From: Congeria kusceri
Lineage: Eukaryota > Mollusca > Bivalvia > Myida > Dreissenidae
Assembly: GCA_027627225.1 (NCBI GenBank)
Contig: CM051029.1
Span: 26,720,548-26,784,547 of the forward strand
Direction of reading: 5' to 3'
Length of the DNA stretch: 64,000 bases
Shown here: positions 1-31,911 of the stretch, piece after piece
How positions within the stretch are numbered: the first letter of the stretch is position 1
How the letters are laid out: the number at the start of each line of letters is the position of its first letter
Notes under the pieces: model-generated
Databases searched by the model: none
Told to the model about the DNA's origin: nothing
Seen by the model: the letters and a program-made list of their open reading frames with translations, nothing else
Program-made: the position numbers and the translations under genes

Positions 1-105
1 GTAATCCCAAAACTCAATTTTGGAATCCGGATTGTAAAACTATACATGCATGTAATCCAAAAACTCAATTCTGGAATCCGGATTGTGAAACTATACATGC
101 ATGTA
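1..105. repeat. 51-bp tandem duplication
   Basis: A unit starting GTAATCC and ending ATACATGCAT occurs twice (1-51 and 52-102) with few differences. Confidence 0.8.
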
Positions 106-363
106 CTTGAGTTTTTGACAAATGTTAATTACTGGGATATTTCCGTTTAGGCCATACATAACATATTGTTTGTTTCCCCTCCCACTACTCATGCTTATTA
201 AGGGTGTGTAGGGAAAACATTATTTTGTTGCTTTTAATACACAGTATAACCCATTACAATTTTGATTTAAACAATAGTAACGTATTTTGTCATGATTGTG
301 TGATCGTCGATACTAAATCATTGGAAAGTTTGTAATAAACTTTGACAACAAAGAAGTATAGTG

Positions 364-554
364 TAAACCTATTTATTTTAGCTCGATTACATCGAAAGCC
401 TAAGGCTTATAGAAACACTCTCGAGTCTGTTTCCTGGGTAGAACCAGTACTTGGTGTCTTTGGGGGAGATCTTGAGACCGCTCCCCGGGTGGGGATCGAA
501 CCCTTGACCTCCCGATCGCTAGGCGGGCATCATATCCACTACGCCACCGCGACC
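364..554 (-). mobile_element. tRNA-derived SINE, family A
   Basis: On the minus strand the head has tRNA A- and B-box sequences (GTGGCGTAGTGGATA and GGGTTCGATCCCC). It is followed by a body with CCAAGTACTGGTTCTACCC and a tail TCGAGCTAAAATAAATAGG. The same arrangement recurs at 57972-58163. Confidence 0.75.
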
Positions 555-796
555 TTTTATATAAAGAAATATAGAATACTAGTAGATAAACAAAGCATTT
601 TTTTAAAGTCTGAATAAAATAATAATTTTCATTATGTTCAACAAAAAGCGATTCCTATTTTTCAAAACATTAGGCTCTGCCCATAATTCGCTGCAGAATA
701 ATCTATACTTGATTTCCTTCTTTGTCTATGGAAAACTAGCCTTGTGTCATGTTAGAATAAAATAAACAAGGCTTTGATAGTATTGCAAGCAATACA

Positions 797-2332
797 GGAG
801 TTCCCTACTGGTGAAAACCCCTACTAATTAAACATTGTGCAATACCGTCAAATCGCCCTTTATCTGTAGATGTACAAAGTTTCATATTAAAATCCCATTT
901 GTCACTGCAGTATCAAGTTGTTGTTTTTTCTATTTAAGTAACATTGACCAGACATTCGAGTTACCGGTACTTTTTGAGTTACAGCAGTACTAAACTGACA
1001 GTTTCATGATCATATGTTATGTTCTTTTCGAATTATAACAGTGTTAAGTTTATTTCTATTTTAAGTAACAGTCACGTGACCTTTGACCTCTGGTGAAAAA
1101 TAAAGGGTCGTGTACAATCCTCACCTTGCTCTTTCTATGTATACAAAGTTTCATCAAAGTATCTTCAGTACTTTTTGAGTTATCACAGGATCGCAGGATC
1201 CAGGTTTTGGGGACGGGACAGACAGACAGAGTGAGACCGATGGACGAACAGACAGACAGACGCACACAGACGGAGGGCAAACCCATAGTCCAATCTGTGT
1301 ACCAAGTTTCATGAAGTTTCAAGATCATATCTTATGCACTTTTCAAAATATTACAATATTAAGTTTATTTCTATTTTAAGTAACAGTCACGTGACCTTTG
1401 ACCTCTGGTGAAAAATAAAAGGTCGTGCACAATTCTCACATTGCTCTTGCTACGTATAGAAAGTTTCATCAAAGTGTCTTCAGTACTTTCCGAGTTATCA
1501 CAGGATCCAGGTTTTGGGGATGGACGGACAGACAGACATACGGACGAACGGACAGAAAGACACACAGACAGATGGAAAACCTATAGTTCAATCTCTGTAC
1601 CAAGTTTCATGGTCACATCTTATGTCCATTTCGAATTATTACAGTATTTAGTTTATTTATATTTTTAGTAACAGTCACCTGATCTTTGACCTCTGGTGAA
1701 AAAAAAAGGTCAGGCATAATCCTCATATTGCCACATTGCTGTTGATATGTAAACTCAGTCTCATCGAAATAAGTTCAGTTCTTTTTGAGTTATTGCAGGA
1801 ACCAGGTTTTGGGGACGGACAGACGGATGGACAAACATAAGGACGAACAGATAGAGAGACACACAAATGGATGGCAAACCTATAGTTCAATCTTTGTACC
1901 AAGCTTCATGGTCATATCTTATGTACTTTTTTAATTATAACAGTATTTAGTTTATTTCAATTTTTAGTAACAGTCACGTGACCTTTGACCTCTGGTGAAA
2001 AATAAAAGGTCAAGCATAATTCTCACATTGCCGTTTATATGTTTACCAAGTTTCATCGAAATATCTTCAGTACTTTTAGAGTTATTGCAGGATCCAGTTT
2101 GTTTCAGTTTTTTTCTATTTTTAGTAACAGTCATGTGACCTTTGACCTCTGGTAAAAAATGAAAGGTCGTGCATAATACTCACATTGCCTTTTATATGTA
2201 TACCAAGTTTCAACGAAGTATCTTCAGTACTTTTTGAGTTATCGCAGGAACAATATTTTGTGGACGGACAGCGTGACGGACGGATGGCAAACCTATAGTC
2301 CCCTCTGGTGAAACACCTGTAGGGGACTAATA
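797..2332 (+). repeat. Pearl-like element with about five ~270-bp tandem units
   Basis: Starts near TTCCCTACTGGTGAAAACCC. Units share ACAGTCACGTGACCTTTGAC, CAAGTTTCATC.AAG and CAGTACTTTTTGAGTTAT, and several carry a GGACGGACAGACAGAC stretch. The right end forms a hairpin of AGTCCCC and GGGGACT (2299-2332). Confidence 0.7.
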
Positions 2333-2361
2333 AAGTAATAAGGACAATATAACGACAAAGT

Positions 2362-2520
2362 ACCAATTGCAGAGGTAATGGATGTGGTGTTTGGCTTGTG
2401 ATCAGGGGATTATGAGTTCGATGCCTACTCAGGGAGCATTCAATTAATCCTTTACAGCACTTACAAAACTGGTTCTACCCAGGGAATGGACTCAACAATT
2501 ATTCAATATGCCTCTGTCTT
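2362..2520 (+). mobile_element. Diverged SINE, family A
   Basis: The head has GAGTTCGATGCCTAC (B-box-like) and the body GGTTCTACCCAGGGAATGG, matching the family A body. The tail is missing. Confidence 0.6.
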
Positions 2521-2582
2521 TTTACACAAGTGAAAATATACCGGTTTGACAATCTAAAATTAAAATCTTAACAACCCATTAC

Positions 2583-23544
<20,962 letters not shown>

Positions 23545-24357
23545 CTTTAGGATTTGTGTCTTCTAGCTCCCGTGTTGCAGTACAATGAAATATTCGAAAC
23601 TATAAATATTAAGAAACTATTTCATTTTCATTAACTATAAATTATTTTCTATGTTTCGTTATATACACAGCCATCAAATGCGAGTATTTATCTTGAAATA
23701 TTAAGACATTTAGAAATCGAAACTAATGCAGGTGTTTGTTGTTGTTGTTAATGTTGACAGTGTAGGTTACACGTCACTTATTTGATGAACTAAACCTATC
23801 TCAGTCAGGAAAAAATAGCACTATGTCAAAAAAAGTTTATTAATAGATCACTCGAATCACCCAGAACTCTTGACTTGTTTCTATTATTTAATGTCATTTA
23901 ACAACTGCCAGTCATCAGCATTGCATGCCATTAACTTTGTAATTACAATCATCTTTGTCTTCTTTAAAATAATAATAATAGTAATTGGCCTAACCATCAG
24001 CATCAGCAGGTAGTGATGGGCTGACCAATTTATTTAGTCAAATAAACGATTAATTAACAAATGTGAACAATAAAAAGCCACATATATATTCATTATTATT
24101 TGATTAATCAGTGACTTTTGGCTCAGATATATCAACAAATATTTTTAGGATCAATTTCCATCACTAGCAGCCGATGTAAAATCACCACCAAATAATGATG
24201 TTCCTCGTGGGAGTTGTACAATATATGTTATTATCACAAATGTATTATTTCGTTTGACTGCCTACCTTTCAGTCATAATTATACAAGGAATTTAAAACAA
24301 AATAAAACTATACATTATAATACACATTTATTTTTTAATATATATGTTGAATATATA
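23545..24357. other. Region 5' of copy 1; no gene seen
   Basis: AT-rich 0.8 kb that should contain the 5' UTR and promoter of copy 1. I recognise no clear core promoter. A short inverted pair TAGTGATGG/CCATCACTA (24011-24168) may be a hAT-type MITE remnant. Confidence 0.4.
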
Positions 24358-24359
24358 TA

Positions 24360-25438
24360 CAGTGTACTCCCTATATACCGAATACCAACCGGACCAGACC
24401 AAATGTTCGGTTTTCAGGGCGTTCCGGTTTACTGAGGGTTTGAGGCAAATTACAATAATGCATAGAGATTATATTAATTTATTCGTTTCATTCAGATATA
24501 TTAAAATATGGCATTTTATGACAGTACTAATTTAAAATGTAACACATTATTATAACATACAACACATTTTAAAATCAAACCAGATCATTAAGTTTGTCAA
24601 ATTTATGACATTTCTCCCGCGCAGCGTTTTTCTCCCACTGTTCACTGTAAGTAGATTTTCGACGAATGATGTCACTAACTGTAGACCTGCCTACTCCATA
24701 CTTTTCACTCAGAACCTTAAGCGAGGGTTTGGGGATAGATTCTGCATCACTGATCAATTTTATTTTGTTTTCGAGAGTTAATTCAACCAGTCGACGTTTA
24801 GAAGGTGGCTCAGACATTTTAACACTGTATTAACTTTGCAGAAAAATGATAGTTCGTAAGTAACATCGAGCATAAATACTCTTATCATTTCTTTCAAGAA
24901 AGCCGGTTCTGCTCAACATTGCTTTGATTGCTTTGATAGACTGTTAATTCGACCAACATCATTCAAATTAAGTTTTAATTAAAGTAATCATTAATAATTA
25001 TTACATCATCAATAGTTGTTACCTGAGTTATATAAATTGTTTTTAAAATGTTTAAATATTTGCTAAACAAATGAAAACAGTCTAATTAACGTACTGTTTG
25101 TTGTTCACACTTTATAGGCAATACCCATTTATTTTGTGACTAAACACCCTTATCTGGAGTCCTAATATGATGTCGAACTGTTGCCCCTAATTATCGGATT
25201 ATCGTGCAATCACCCTGCGGCAAGACAATCGCGCGCTAAAGATAATCGATAACATCAGATTGTCACACATGGTCGGTTTACAGAGGTCAATATGTACTCC
25301 GAAACAAAGCGATGTACCGCTTCGGAATACAGAGGTTCCGGTGTACCGAGAGCTTTCGTACATTAAACATATAAGAAAAAAAGGGGACCGGAGCGTCTGT
25401 TCGGTTTTTAGAGAGTTCGGTTTTAACAGAGTACACTG
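24360..25438 (-). mobile_element. pogo/Tigger-type DNA transposon, non-autonomous, 1079 bp
   Basis: Ends are CAGTGTACTC... and ...GAGTACACTG, a perfect 10-bp inverted pair that continues imperfectly (both arms reach ACCGAA), flanked by TA on each side (24358-24359 and 25439-25440), as expected for the Tc1/mariner-pogo group. It carries one small reading frame encoding only the DNA-binding part of a transposase. Confidence 0.75.
24575..24817 (-). CDS. pogo/CENP-B-type helix-turn-helix protein, DNA-binding domain only (80 aa)
   Basis: The 80-residue frame reads KRRLVELTLENKIKLISDAE, LKVLSEKYGVGRSTVSDII and RRKSTYSEQWEKNA. This is the psq/CENP-B N-terminal helix-turn-helix of pogo and Tigger transposases, which binds terminal repeats. 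Full transposases run to about 450-600 residues with a DDE catalytic domain, and none of that follows before the stop at 24575. The frame is undamaged within the domain. It may be a decayed transposase exon or a free DNA-binding domain; expression is unknown. Confidence 0.7.
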   Translation of the reverse strand: MSEPPSKRRLVELTLENKIKLISDAESIPKPSLKVLSEKYGVGRSTVSDIIRRKSTYSEQWEKNAAREKCHKFDKLNDLV

Positions 25439-25881
25439 TATATTTATCACAAAATACAAAGATCTATTAATAAACATCTGTGCAAAATATAAATAATATA
25501 CTTTAACAAACAATACCATAGACAAACAATACTTAAATACATAGAATCAAAACGCTGACAGGGTAGAAAGACTGTTGGCAACAAAAGAAACTAAATGCAT
25601 GTGAATTATGAGTGCACTTTTGCTAAGGAAACATTTCTTTGAATGAAGTTCAATTTCCCACCTTTAAACTTTTGATTTACTGACTAATAGCCTGCAAGGA
25701 AAAGAAGTAGTTTTCCGCAATACCCGTTTTGGAAATTACCCTCTCAACAGACCGTTGGCTTCCGCCAACAGTCTAAAAATGCTGATAAAGCAATGTTTTA
25801 AAGGGGCATTTTGATGGTAGATCGACAATTACATTTGCAAAAATAAAAGTTCATTTACAGAGAAAAACATTTCGCCACCTT

Positions 25882-26265
25882 AGGATTCCAAGGGTCTATC
25901 TAGCATGTGTTAATGAAGCAGATAGGATTACAAGGGCCTATCTAGCATGCGTTAATGAAGCACATAGGATTACAAGGGCCTATCTAGCATGTGTTAATGA
26001 AGCAGATAGGATTACAAGGGCCTATCTAGCATGTGTTAATGAAGCAGATAGGATTACAATGGCCTATCTAACATGTGTTAATGAAGCAGATAGGATTACA
26101 AGGGCCTATCTAACATGTGTTAATGAAGCACATAGGATTACAAGGGCCTATGTAGCATGTTTTAATGAAGCAGAGGATTACAAGGGCCTATCTAGCATGT
26201 GTTAATAAAGCAGATAGGATTACAAGGGCATATCTAGCATGTGTTAATGAAGCAGATAGCCCCTT
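25882..26265. repeat. 42-bp minisatellite, ~9 copies
   Basis: TAGGATTACAAGGGCCTATC plus TAGCATGTGTTAATGAAGCA-type 22 bp, repeated about nine times, with CACATAGG/CAGATAGG variants. Confidence 0.93.
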
Positions 26266-26283
26266 GTAATACTCAGGTGGCGA

Positions 26284-26592
26284 TTAATATTGAAATGTTT
26301 GTTTGTTTGGATTTTTCGCCATTTTTAACAGTATTTCAGTCATATCACAGCGGTTAGTTAACCTACTCACACTTTTCCTGGGCAAGCTTAGCCGATCTAA
26401 GCAGTTTACCAGTATAAAGTGCACATACTTATGCCAGTAACTGACAACTGCCCTACTTGAATCAGAGGTAGGGGGAGAAGGCCGTAGAAATAATTTCATG
26501 ACCAATCTCCACACAAGTAATGTGGCCGGGCTGGGGTTTGAACTCACAATCCAAGGATTGACAGTCCAGCGCTCTACCAGCTAGCCAGACCA
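26284..26592 (-). mobile_element. tRNA-derived SINE, family B
   Basis: The minus-strand head CTGGCTAGCTGGTAGAGCGC and GAGTTCAAACCCC are A- and B-box-like. The body CTGGCATAAGTATGTGCACT is shared with 41907-42195. A short frame inside is conserved between the copies only because the SINE body is. Confidence 0.75.
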
Positions 26593-27307
26593 GATTAATA
26601 TTGAAATATTGCTAATTTTGCTAATTTTGATGGAATTGTGTCTATAAACAGTTGACAAATATATATAATTTTGAATACATTCACAGTTGTTAATCGATGA
26701 CACTTTCGCGAACATTAGAAAATCAGTAGCAGTAGTAAAAATGATATGAATGAAATGTACATTTAGTACCGTTACACGCATGCCCACCATTGATTAATGT
26801 TGTATAGCGTAGGAAAGATTTCATTTTTGTGCGTGATTCTGTAGGCGTGAGCTCGAATCCTGTTGGGACTGTGTATCCAAAAAAAACTTATTTGGCTTTG
26901 TATTTAATTTTTCTTATCTATACATTGTTGGAATTTTTTGATGCTAGGAAAATATATTCGATAAATTTGGGAATATGTGTTTGTTTTAACATGTGTCAAT
27001 ATTTATAGGTAATACCATCAAAATCCCCCTTTAATGTCCTTTTGTGGTATTATTATGCATTAAACAATATTTTAATGTAACATATTCCCCTTTTGATTTC
27101 TATAACACTAAACAATTAATAAGTATATTTTATTTGATAAACTTAATAGAAAATAAAAGTGAAAGGTTTATAAACAGATATTGCCAATGGTACTAAACAG
27201 AAACTACGACTAAATTTAAGTTGTTCTGCAATATATATAAAATGAACACATTCATGAATTTTTTTAAAAAGCAATCAATGTATTACTTTTATATTACATA
27301 TATGAAA

Positions 27308-27513
27308 TAACAAATACTGCATATGAATTGTTTTCCAGATTTGTCAAATACTGTGTATGAATTGTTTTCCAGATTTGTCAAATACTGTGCATGAATTGTT
27401 TTCCAGATTTGTCAAATACTGTGTATGAATTGTTTTAAATTCCAGAATTGTCAAATACTGTGTATGAATTGTTTTCCAGATTTGTCAAAAACTGCGTATG
27501 AATTGTTTCCCAA
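27308..27513. repeat. 34-bp minisatellite, ~6 copies
   Basis: AATACTGTGTATGAATTGTT plus TTCCAGATTTGTCA repeated; one unit has a 4-bp expansion (TTTTAAATTCC). Confidence 0.9.
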
Positions 27514-27912
27514 TGACAAATCACTGACAAGAAACTATCCAAAATTCGTATTATTCTTATAACAATACATTGTAAATATAAAATGGTTAAGTAAAAATCA
27601 ATGATAAAATAAAAAGGGCACATTTATTACATGTTCATTCATTCCTCATAGCAATAATTTAGGTATATATAATTCTTGTCAGATTTTATCCCATCTTCAC
27701 AGTGACATTGACCAAACAACACCACGTGGGATAAACTTAGCTGTATTTCACACTGTTGAATACAGCAAACACGCGCAGTATAATGACGTCATTTTGTTTT
27801 TTATCATGACGTCATTATATACTTTTCGTGTTATTTAGTGTGTTTTCTTTAGTATATTTTCAAAAGAAAGGTAGAAAATGATGGAAATGATGGGATAAAT
27901 AGAACACTAGAA

Positions 27913-28030
27913 TTAGTGTTGAATATAGAGAAGTTTATCTTGCTTGGCTCGAACATCAGAAGCGTGAGCCTTGGCTCGCGCTTACCGTGTTCTAAGCCTC
28001 GCAAGTAAACTTCTCTATATTCAACACTAA
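27913..28030. repeat. Foldback element, perfect 25-bp arms
   Basis: TTAGTGTTGAATATAGAGAA-GTTTA (27913-27937) is exactly inverted at 28006-28030 around a 68-base loop. It is related to 56819-56937. Confidence 0.9.
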
Positions 28031-28429
28031 CCTAATATTCTCTATGTACATGCTTGTAGGATTTCATTGTTGCAAAACATATTTAACAAACATACTCAAC
28101 AAATAACAATAATGTAAACTATAAAGCCAGGATACAAATAAATATAGAAAGTCTTATTAAAAAAGCTCCATAATAAAATCAAGTACCGATACCAGAATAA
28201 GGTTTCATTACAATACCGTAAATAACAATTACATGATTATTTCCAAAATATATAATTTGTTATACAACCAGACATTTTCGTTCTCTGAAAACAAACAACT
28301 CTTTTCCAGCGAGAACACCATTAGATCCAGTGAAGATCAGGGATACATGAGTGACATTTACATGGAGTTATTTGTTTATCATTAGTTGTAAATTAGTAAT
28401 TTGTTTTTTTCTGTGGTGGCCTCCTTGAA

Positions 28430-29749
28430 TTGTATTAATAGGGAAAGATCTACATGAAGGATAAGAAAATTGTATTAATAGGGAAGATCTACATGAAGGA
28501 TAAGAAAATTGTATTAATAGGGAAAGATCTACATGAAGGATAAGAAAATTGTATTAATAGGGAAAGATCTACATGAAGGATAAGAAAATTGTATTAATAG
28601 GGAAAGATCTACATAAAGAATAAGAAAATTGTATTAATAGGGAAAGATCTACATAGAGGATAAGAAAATTGTATTAATAGGGAAAGATCTACATAGAGGA
28701 TAAGAAAATTGTATTAATAGGGAAAGATCTACACGAAGGACAAGAAAATTGTATTAATAGGGAAAGATCTACATAAAGGATAAGAAAATTGTATTAAAAT
28801 AGGGAAAGATCTACATGAAGGATAAGAAAATTGTATTAATAGGGAAAGATCTACATGAAGGATAAGAAAATTGTATTAATAGGGAAAGATCTACATGAAG
28901 GATAAGAAAATTGTATTAATAGGGAAAGATCTACATGAAGGATAAGAAAATTGTATTAATAGGGAAAGATCTACATGAAGGATAAGAACATTGTATTAAT
29001 AGGGAAAGATCTACATGAAGGATAAGAAAATTGAATTAATAGGGAAAGATCTACATGAAGGATAAGAAAATTGTATTAATATGGAAAGATCTACATGAAG
29101 GATAAGAAAATTGTATTAATAGGGAAAGATCTACATGAAGGATAAGAAAATTGTATTAATAGGGAAAGATCTACATGAAGGATAAAAAAATGTATTAATA
29201 GGGAAAGATCTACTTGAAGGATAAGAAAATTGTATTAATAGGGAAAGATCTACATCAAGGATAAGAAAATTGTATTAATAGGGAAAGATCTACATGAAGG
29301 ATAAGAAAATTGTATTAATAGGGAAAGATCTACATGAAGGATAAGAAAATTGTATTAATAGGGAAAGATCTACATGAAGGATAAGAAAATTGTATTAATA
29401 GGGAAAGATCTACATCAAGGATAAGAAAATTGTATTAATAGGGAAAGATCTACATGAAGGATAAGAAAATTGTATTAATAGGGAAAGATATACATCAAGG
29501 ATAAGAAAATTGTATTAATAGGGAAAGATCTACATCAAGGATAAGAAAATTGTATTAATAGGGAAAGATCTACATCAAGGATAAGAAAATTGTATTAATA
29601 GGGAAAGAACTACATCAAGGATAAGAAAATTGTATTAATAGGGAAAGAACTACATAAAGGATAAGAAAATTGTATTAATAGGGAAAGATCTACATCAAGG
29701 ATAAGAAAATTGTATTAATAGGGAAAGATCTACATAAAGAATAAGAAAA
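28430..29749. repeat. 40-bp minisatellite, ~33 copies
   Basis: The unit TTGTATTAATAGGGAAAGAT plus CTACATGAAGGATAAGAAAA repeats over 1.32 kb. Variants are regional: ATGAAGG dominates the first two thirds and ATCAAGG the last third, so it grew by local duplication. Confidence 0.97.
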
Positions 29750-30282
29750 GGTCCTAGTATCTAGTTATTTCATAGGCATTTTGGGAGCAATAAAACCGCT
29801 TCAACTGTTTCCCTATGGAATAACTGCTTAATTACCTAATAACTTTTATTTATAACCTAGATCATTCATAACATGCAATTACATTCTGAACAAATATTTT
29901 TCCGCCATTGCTTTCATTTTTAACACCAATTTTATTTTATCAAAGTCTTATACATAATAAAATATATTTATATAACTAATTTATGTGACATCAATGCTGG
30001 AATTTAACCCATTCCCGGACTTGTTTAGGTATAAATTTGGCACGCAACAGTGAAGACATGTCACAAATATACACTAGCATTTTTCAGCATCATTGTGCAC
30101 ATGAATAAGTGTTTCGGACCGGGCAACAGTAAAAAAATGTTTCACAACTGGATTAAAACATGTATAATTTATGGGAAACAGTCGAAAATATAGATTAATC
30201 ATTTATACAGAGAGTTAGGTAAAGACCTAGGTAAAATTACTGGGTGTTGCTCCCAATGAGCTTGGAGAACAGCTGGACCAGG

Positions 30283-30540
30283 ACTTGTATTCACAAAGCT
30301 CCTTAGGGAGAACTTAAGTAAATTTCTTAAATTCATACAATTCCTTAAGTCTTCGAATGTTTCATGTATAGTTATTTTTCAGTTAAATGTTTTAAATAAG
30401 CCAATATTGCTTAGGTATTTGTAATTTACTCGTTTGTAAACAGAAATCCTTGAATTTCACATAGAAATTGTAATCTGAAATTTTCACTTCAGTACAACTT
30501 AAGAATACATTTGCCTTAGGAGCTTTCTGAATACCACCCA
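30283..30540. mobile_element. Small TIR element (MITE), ~258 bp
   Basis: GTATTCACAAAGCTCCTTAG at the left is inverted as CTTAGGAGCTTTCTGAATAC at the right (about 19 of 21 positions). No coding capacity. Related half-elements at 39070-39130 and 32640-32730. Confidence 0.65.
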
Positions 30541-31127
30541 TGTGCTTTGATCTTTCCTAATAATTTAGTTAATCTCAGGTTTTTATCAGCTAAATGCTTA
30601 GTATTAAGGTTTATGAACACAATTTCATTATTTGTCATGGAACATTGGCATATATTTTTCGAATCCCAAAAAAGATTCAACATTTCTATGTTGATCAGCC
30701 TAGATGGCCAGCAGAAAGCAGCAAAAAACTGCACCATGATTCTGCGAATTTCTGACACTCTTACCGCTCGGTCAGTTCGACTTACTACCAAGTAGTGTAT
30801 TTTAACGCTATGTGGGTGATAAATAAATGTGTTTTCAAAAATACTGACGAAAAACATAACAAACGCTTTATAATTTCATCCATTTATATTGATGATTATC
30901 TATAAAAAAACATAATATTTCCTATCTTTTTCTTTGTCGGAGCTGTTATTTTGCTTATTTATATATATATGAATTTTTGTTTTTGGGATCTATGACAAAA
31001 AGTTTGAAAATTATCAATTTGCCAATTATACAACAAACTTAAGACACATTACAACAGTGTATATAAACTTTACAAACAAAACGGAATTATTGTGTTACAC
31101 AATGCACATGACAGCACATGTTAATAT

Positions 31128-31697
31128 ACAAGAGCTGTCAGAGGACAGCACACTCGACTATTCGTTGGTCCATATTTTTGAAAGTTTAAGGGTCGTAATT
31201 TGTTGAAATACAAAGCTGAGTTATGGTAATTATTTTATAAATTTATTCCAAGTTTATTCCTTATGTAGCTTAGAAATTATAAGACTTTTAAATAAAAACT
31301 GTACACTTAAAATCTATGTGAAAGGGACATAACTATGCCAAAATACAAAAAAGAGTTAGGGGTAACGTTGCACATGATGCTGGAGTTGATGGCAAAGGTA
31401 TATTTCAAGCGAATAACCTATGTAGTTTTGAAGTTACAAAACCTTTGAATATTAACTTTAACCAGAAAATCTATGTGAAAAAGGGGCATAACTCTGTCAA
31501 AATACAAAGCTGAGTTATGTGGAATGTTGCACCTGAAGCTGGAGTTGATGACGTTATGTTCCAAGTTTTAAGCGAATAACTTATGTAGTTTGGAAGTTGC
31601 AAGACTTTTGAATATAACTTTAACCAAGTTCAGACACGGACGCACACTGGGGTAAGTAGGAAAGTTCACCTATTCTTCGAATAGTCGAGCCAAAAAA
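31128..31697 (+). repeat. Pearl-like element, ATTCG family
   Basis: ACAAGAGCTGTCAGAGGACA then CGACTATTCG at the left; CGAATAGTCGAGCCAAAAAA at the right. Two to three units with GAGTTATG and AAGCGAATAAC. It lies just downstream of the copy 2 stop codon, perhaps in its 3' UTR. Confidence 0.75.
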
Positions 31698-31817
31698 ATA
31701 TAGTCTGAGACAGATACATGAGAACAACCTATACAAATACAAATGAACAACATTATATACTGTTTTAGCCTGCTTTGGCATTGTCATATTGTGCACTACT
31801 TTGCTTGGCGTATGAAC

Positions 31818-31911
31818 TCATATGTTGGTCCAAAGAACTACTTTCCTCATCCTGTCTGAGGTAAGCACATATGATCCTGCTGGGTGCCACGAGCAGGCCA
31901 AGATGGCATTC
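31818..31911 (-). CDS. ATG16L1: ATG16L1-like copy 2, exon 15 (WD blade 7, stop)
   Basis: Residues 523-553, NAILACSWHPAGSYVLTSDR then MRKVVLWTNI and TGA, matching the human end INAVAWSPSG...VLWAQY. Acceptor attttag|. No AATAAA lies immediately downstream, where a repeat element begins (31697). Confidence 0.92.

Noticed and set aside
28430..29749. CRISPR-like array
   Set aside because: Units are continuous 40-bp tandem repeats without unique spacers, in animal DNA; a minisatellite.
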